Assembly: GCA_018676275.1 (NCBI GenBank)
Contig: JABHFC010000054.1
Coordinates: 1-7,177, forward strand
DNA: 7,177 nt
Origin: Gammaproteobacteria bacterium
GTDB taxonomy: Bacteria > Pseudomonadota > Gammaproteobacteria > Eutrophobiales > Eutrophobiaceae
Direction: 5' to 3'
Position 1 is the stretch's first letter, and each line of letters starts with the position of its first letter. The position numbers and the translations under genes were made by a program. The notes below the pieces were generated by a model that saw only the letters and a program-made list of their open reading frames with translations, ran no database searches and was not told the DNA's origin. Shown piece after piece: positions 4,896 through 7,177 of the stretch.

Positions 4896-7177
4896 GTGGC
4901 TGATTTCAAGACTGCCTTAGAAGCACTGGGTGAAGGCAAACTGAGTGCTAATGTCCTTGCCAAGCAAATTGAAAAATTACTGCAAACAAACCCAAAGTTT
5001 GCCACAAAAATGCTCGCCCAACTGGACGAAGTTCACGCGCAAAACAAAATTGATGACAATGTTTTTACTTCTGTAAAAAGTCAAATTAACAATTTCCGTC
5101 GCAGTAACGCCGCGGAAACGGAAGGTGGTGGTGATGCCAGTGACGAAGCCACTGTGTTTGCCCAGGAAAGTGCTGCCGCCGCAGTCGATGAAGACAAAAC
5201 AGTTCAGGCTGGTGGTCAGGCTGCAGATGTTGATGAAGACAAAACGGTTCAGGCTCCTGCCGCTGCTGGTGCAGGTGATGCAACGGAAGTATTAAGCGAC
5301 GACGAAAAAGCAAATACCGGTGGAGTAGATTTCGATATCAGTTCCACTTCCGGGTTTGCAGATAACACAGGTGGTACTGGTCCAGCAGGTACAGGCTTTG
5401 AAGCGCCTCAAGCAGGTGCAGCGCCGGGACCGGGGAAGGAACTTGGTGTCGGCGATGTTATTAAACAGCGTTTTAAATTACTTAGTGTGCTGGGTCTCGG
5501 TGGTATGGGTAAGGTGTTTAAAGCCATAGATTTACTCAAGGAAGAAGCAAAAGACAAAAGACCTCACGTTGCAATTAAATTATTGAATGAAGATTTCAAG
5601 GATCACCCTGAAGCTTTTATCTCATTACAACGTGAATCGAGTCGACAACAAAAACTTGCTCACCCAAACATTGCAACAATTTACGATTTTGATCGTGTCG
5701 GCGGTCCCGGTACACCTGTCTACATCACCATGGAATTGATGGAAGGCATGGAGTTGAAAGATTACATCAAGAAGAATATTAAGAAACAAGGTGGCCTGCC
5801 CTTCGATGAAGCCTTCAAGATCATTGAACAGTTGGGTGCAGGCTTAATCTATGCGCATAACCGTCGTCTGGTACATTCTGATTTCAAACCCGGTAATGCT
5901 TTTTATTGCAACGACGGCACAGTAAAGACGCTTGACTTTGGTATCGCCCGTGCAGTTAAAAACCCTGTCACCGGTGAAGCAGAAAAAACCTTATTTGACC
6001 CGGGCCAACTTGGCGCTCTAACTCCCGCATATGCCAGTCTGGAAATGCTGGAAGGTGAAGAACCCGATACTCGTGATGATACCTATGCGCTTGGTTGTGT
6101 TTGTTATGAACTTTTAACCGGTAAACATCCATTTAACAAATTGCCGGCTACCACGGCTCGTGATAACGGTCTGGTTCCAGCACTTGTAAAAGGACTTAAC
6201 AAAAAACAAAACCGCGCATTGCGGCGTTCTGTAGCATTCAAACGAGAAGACAGAAGTCCAACTGTCGACCACTTTCTTGATGAAGTACAGGGCAAGGCTA
6301 CCTGGCATAAAAACCCCTTTGTTATAGCGGCTGGCGTATTAATTTTGATCGGCTTGATGTTGATCAACCCTGCACTTGATTATTTTCATGATCAGGGAAT
6401 TATAGAAGTTGTTGACGAAATTAATAACGGTGACAAGCAGGTTCTGGTTGCGAAGCTAGCAGAAATTCGTGAGATGGAACAGTCAGATCAAACCACTATC
6501 ACGACTGATGCAAAAGATGTTATCCAGAATTATTTTACGGCAGAAATCGCCAGACACATCAATACCAGTGGCGAAGACTATAACTTCCCGAAAGCCGCTG
6601 AAGTGCTAAGCGAAGTCGAATATTTTTATCCTGACTCCTTATTTGCACAGGAACAATCAGATGAAATCGATTCTAACAAGAAACAAAAGGTAGCTGATCT
6701 TTATCAGCAATACATCGCCGCGCTTGATCCTAAAGCTGCTCAGGATGATCCAACAATAATTGATACAACCAGGGGTATTCTGGAAATTATTCGACAAAAA
6801 GTTGATCCGGCTCATCCTCTGCTTGAAGACCCACGACCAAGTAATGCCTATCGACTGGCGGCCAAAGCGGCATTTGATGCAGGTAATTTCGAACAGGCTC
6901 TCACATTTGTTGACTCTGGACTGACTTCTGCACCGGATGATGCTCGTCTATCCGACTTGAAAACCAATATTGATAATGCTATCAGGGTTGCACAGTTGAA
7001 TGAATCACTGGGCGCTGCACAGGATCAGCTGGTAACACTTGAAGCATTTGATTCGCAACAACAGGATATTATTGCACTTGCCAGTTTAAGCTCACCAGCA
7101 GAGTCTCCAATTCTTGATACCTTGTCGAAAAACTTGAAAGGCAATATCACCACCAAACTTGATGAAATACTGAAACA
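4896..7177 (+). CDS. Transmembrane Ser/Thr protein kinase with acidic Thr-motif linker (3' end missing)
   Basis: The frame stays open for 760 codons to the window edge, so the C-terminus is unknown. Order of parts: a helical module (1-70, ADFKTALEALGEGKLS to INNFRRSN); an acidic, Gly/Ala-rich linker (71-185) with Thr motifs at T86, T102, T117 and T130; a Hanks-type kinase domain (about 190-464); one transmembrane helix (475-490, FVIAAGVLILIGLMLI); and a helical extracytoplasmic region to 760, TPR-like near 649-685 (AAKAAFDAGNFEQALTFVDSGL). Kinase motifs: Gly-rich loop LGLGGMGKVFKA (199-210), VAIK with K228, helix-C E247, catalytic loop HSDFKPGN (327-334), DFG (347-349), PAYASLE in place of APE (377-383), and DDTYALG (394-400). 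Catalytic D329, K331 and N334 are present, but Ser replaces the Arg of HRD, making it a non-RD kinase, a class that often does not depend on activation-loop phosphorylation. Its neighbours are a PP2C phosphatase and a cyclase-FHA protein. The likely role is sensing an envelope signal; the ligand is unknown. Confidence 0.93.
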   Translation, partial: MADFKTALEALGEGKLSANVLAKQIEKLLQTNPKFATKMLAQLDEVHAQNKIDDNVFTSVKSQINNFRRSNAAETEGGGDASDEATVFAQESAAAAVDEDKTVQAGGQAADVDEDKTVQAPAAAGAGDATEVLSDDEKANTGGVDFDISSTSGFADNTGGTGPAGTGFEAPQAGAAPGPGKELGVGDVIKQRFKLLSVLGLGGMGKVFKAIDLLKEEAKDKRPHVAIKLLNEDFKDHPEAFISLQRESSRQQKLAHPNIATIYDFDRVGGPGTPVYITMELMEGMELKDYIKKNIKKQGGLPFDEAFKIIEQLGAGLIYAHNRRLVHSDFKPGNAFYCNDGTVKTLDFGIARAVKNPVTGEAEKTLFDPGQLGALTPAYASLEMLEGEEPDTRDDTYALGCVCYELLTGKHPFNKLPATTARDNGLVPALVKGLNKKQNRALRRSVAFKREDRSPTVDHFLDEVQGKATWHKNPFVIAAGVLILIGLMLINPALDYFHDQGIIEVVDEINNGDKQVLVAKLAEIREMEQSDQTTITTDAKDVIQNYFTAEIARHINTSGEDYNFPKAAEVLSEVEYFYPDSLFAQEQSDEIDSNKKQKVADLYQQYIAALDPKAAQDDPTIIDTTRGILEIIRQKVDPAHPLLEDPRPSNAYRLAAKAAFDAGNFEQALTFVDSGLTSAPDDARLSDLKTNIDNAIRVAQLNESLGAAQDQLVTLEAFDSQQQDIIALASLSSPAESPILDTLSKNLKGNITTKLDEILK
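5184..5255 (+). repeat. Duplicated 27-bp unit encoding VDEDKTVQA in the kinase linker
   Basis: The units 5184-5210 and 5229-5255 are identical at 25 of 27 bases; both differences are synonymous. They encode residues 97-105 and 112-120. The 18 bp between them encode a Gly/Ala/Gln spacer ending in Asp. The near-identity indicates a recent tandem duplication, or selection to keep both Thr motifs. Confidence 0.8.

Noticed and set aside
5086..5313. Minus-strand 75-residue open frame rich in His, Gln and Leu
   Set aside because: Antisense shadow of the acidic Ala/Gly/Thr linker of the kinase gene; the odd composition follows from the repetitive sense codons.
6104..6367. Minus-strand 87- and 64-residue open frames
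   Set aside because: Both are antisense to the kinase domain and transmembrane segment and show no independent motif or ribosome-binding site.

Overview
The window looks like a chromosomal segment of a Gram-negative bacterium, most likely a gammaproteobacterium of moderate to low GC. The grounds are a two-partner-secretion outer-membrane transporter, a TonB-box-like motif of the LEEVVVTG type, a Fur-box-like site, a periplasmic parvulin-type chaperone, and a Ser/Thr kinase of a style I associate with environmental gammaproteobacteria. The genus cannot be read from the sequence.

Layout. Positions 1-416 (minus) hold the N-terminal part of a TpsB/FhaC/ShlB-family transporter that runs off the left edge. 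A gap of about 500 bp (417-913) carries candidate promoters, two inverted repeats and a good Fur-box match just before a plus-strand gene (914-1672). That gene encodes a secreted 252-residue protein of unknown function with a TonB-box-like motif but no receptor barrel. It converges on a minus-strand periplasmic PpiC-type prolyl isomerase (1737-2780), which has its own intrinsic terminator at 1695-1717. A second gap (2781-3148) holds a pair of 8-bp direct repeats, a hairpin, a 9-bp inverted repeat and a consensus -10 box.

The right half (3149-7177, plus) is a signalling operon of three tightly spaced genes: a soluble class III adenylate cyclase fused to an FHA domain, a PP2C-type Ser/Thr phosphatase, and a membrane-spanning Ser/Thr kinase whose 3' end lies outside the window. 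The kinase gene starts at a GTG at 4896 with a clear ribosome-binding site.

How the genes may work together (inference). The kinase has a helical N-terminal module, then an acidic, low-complexity linker with four Thr-containing motifs (T86, T102, T117, T130) resembling phosphothreonine sites recognised by FHA domains, then a kinase domain, one transmembrane helix and a helical, partly TPR-like domain predicted outside the cytoplasm. The FHA domain two genes upstream is an obvious candidate reader of those sites. This suggests an envelope-sensing switch in which kinase autophosphorylation recruits or controls cAMP synthesis and the PP2C enzyme resets it. This coupling is the most interesting idea in the window and is untested. 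The secreted TonB-box protein with its Fur-box-like site is the second.
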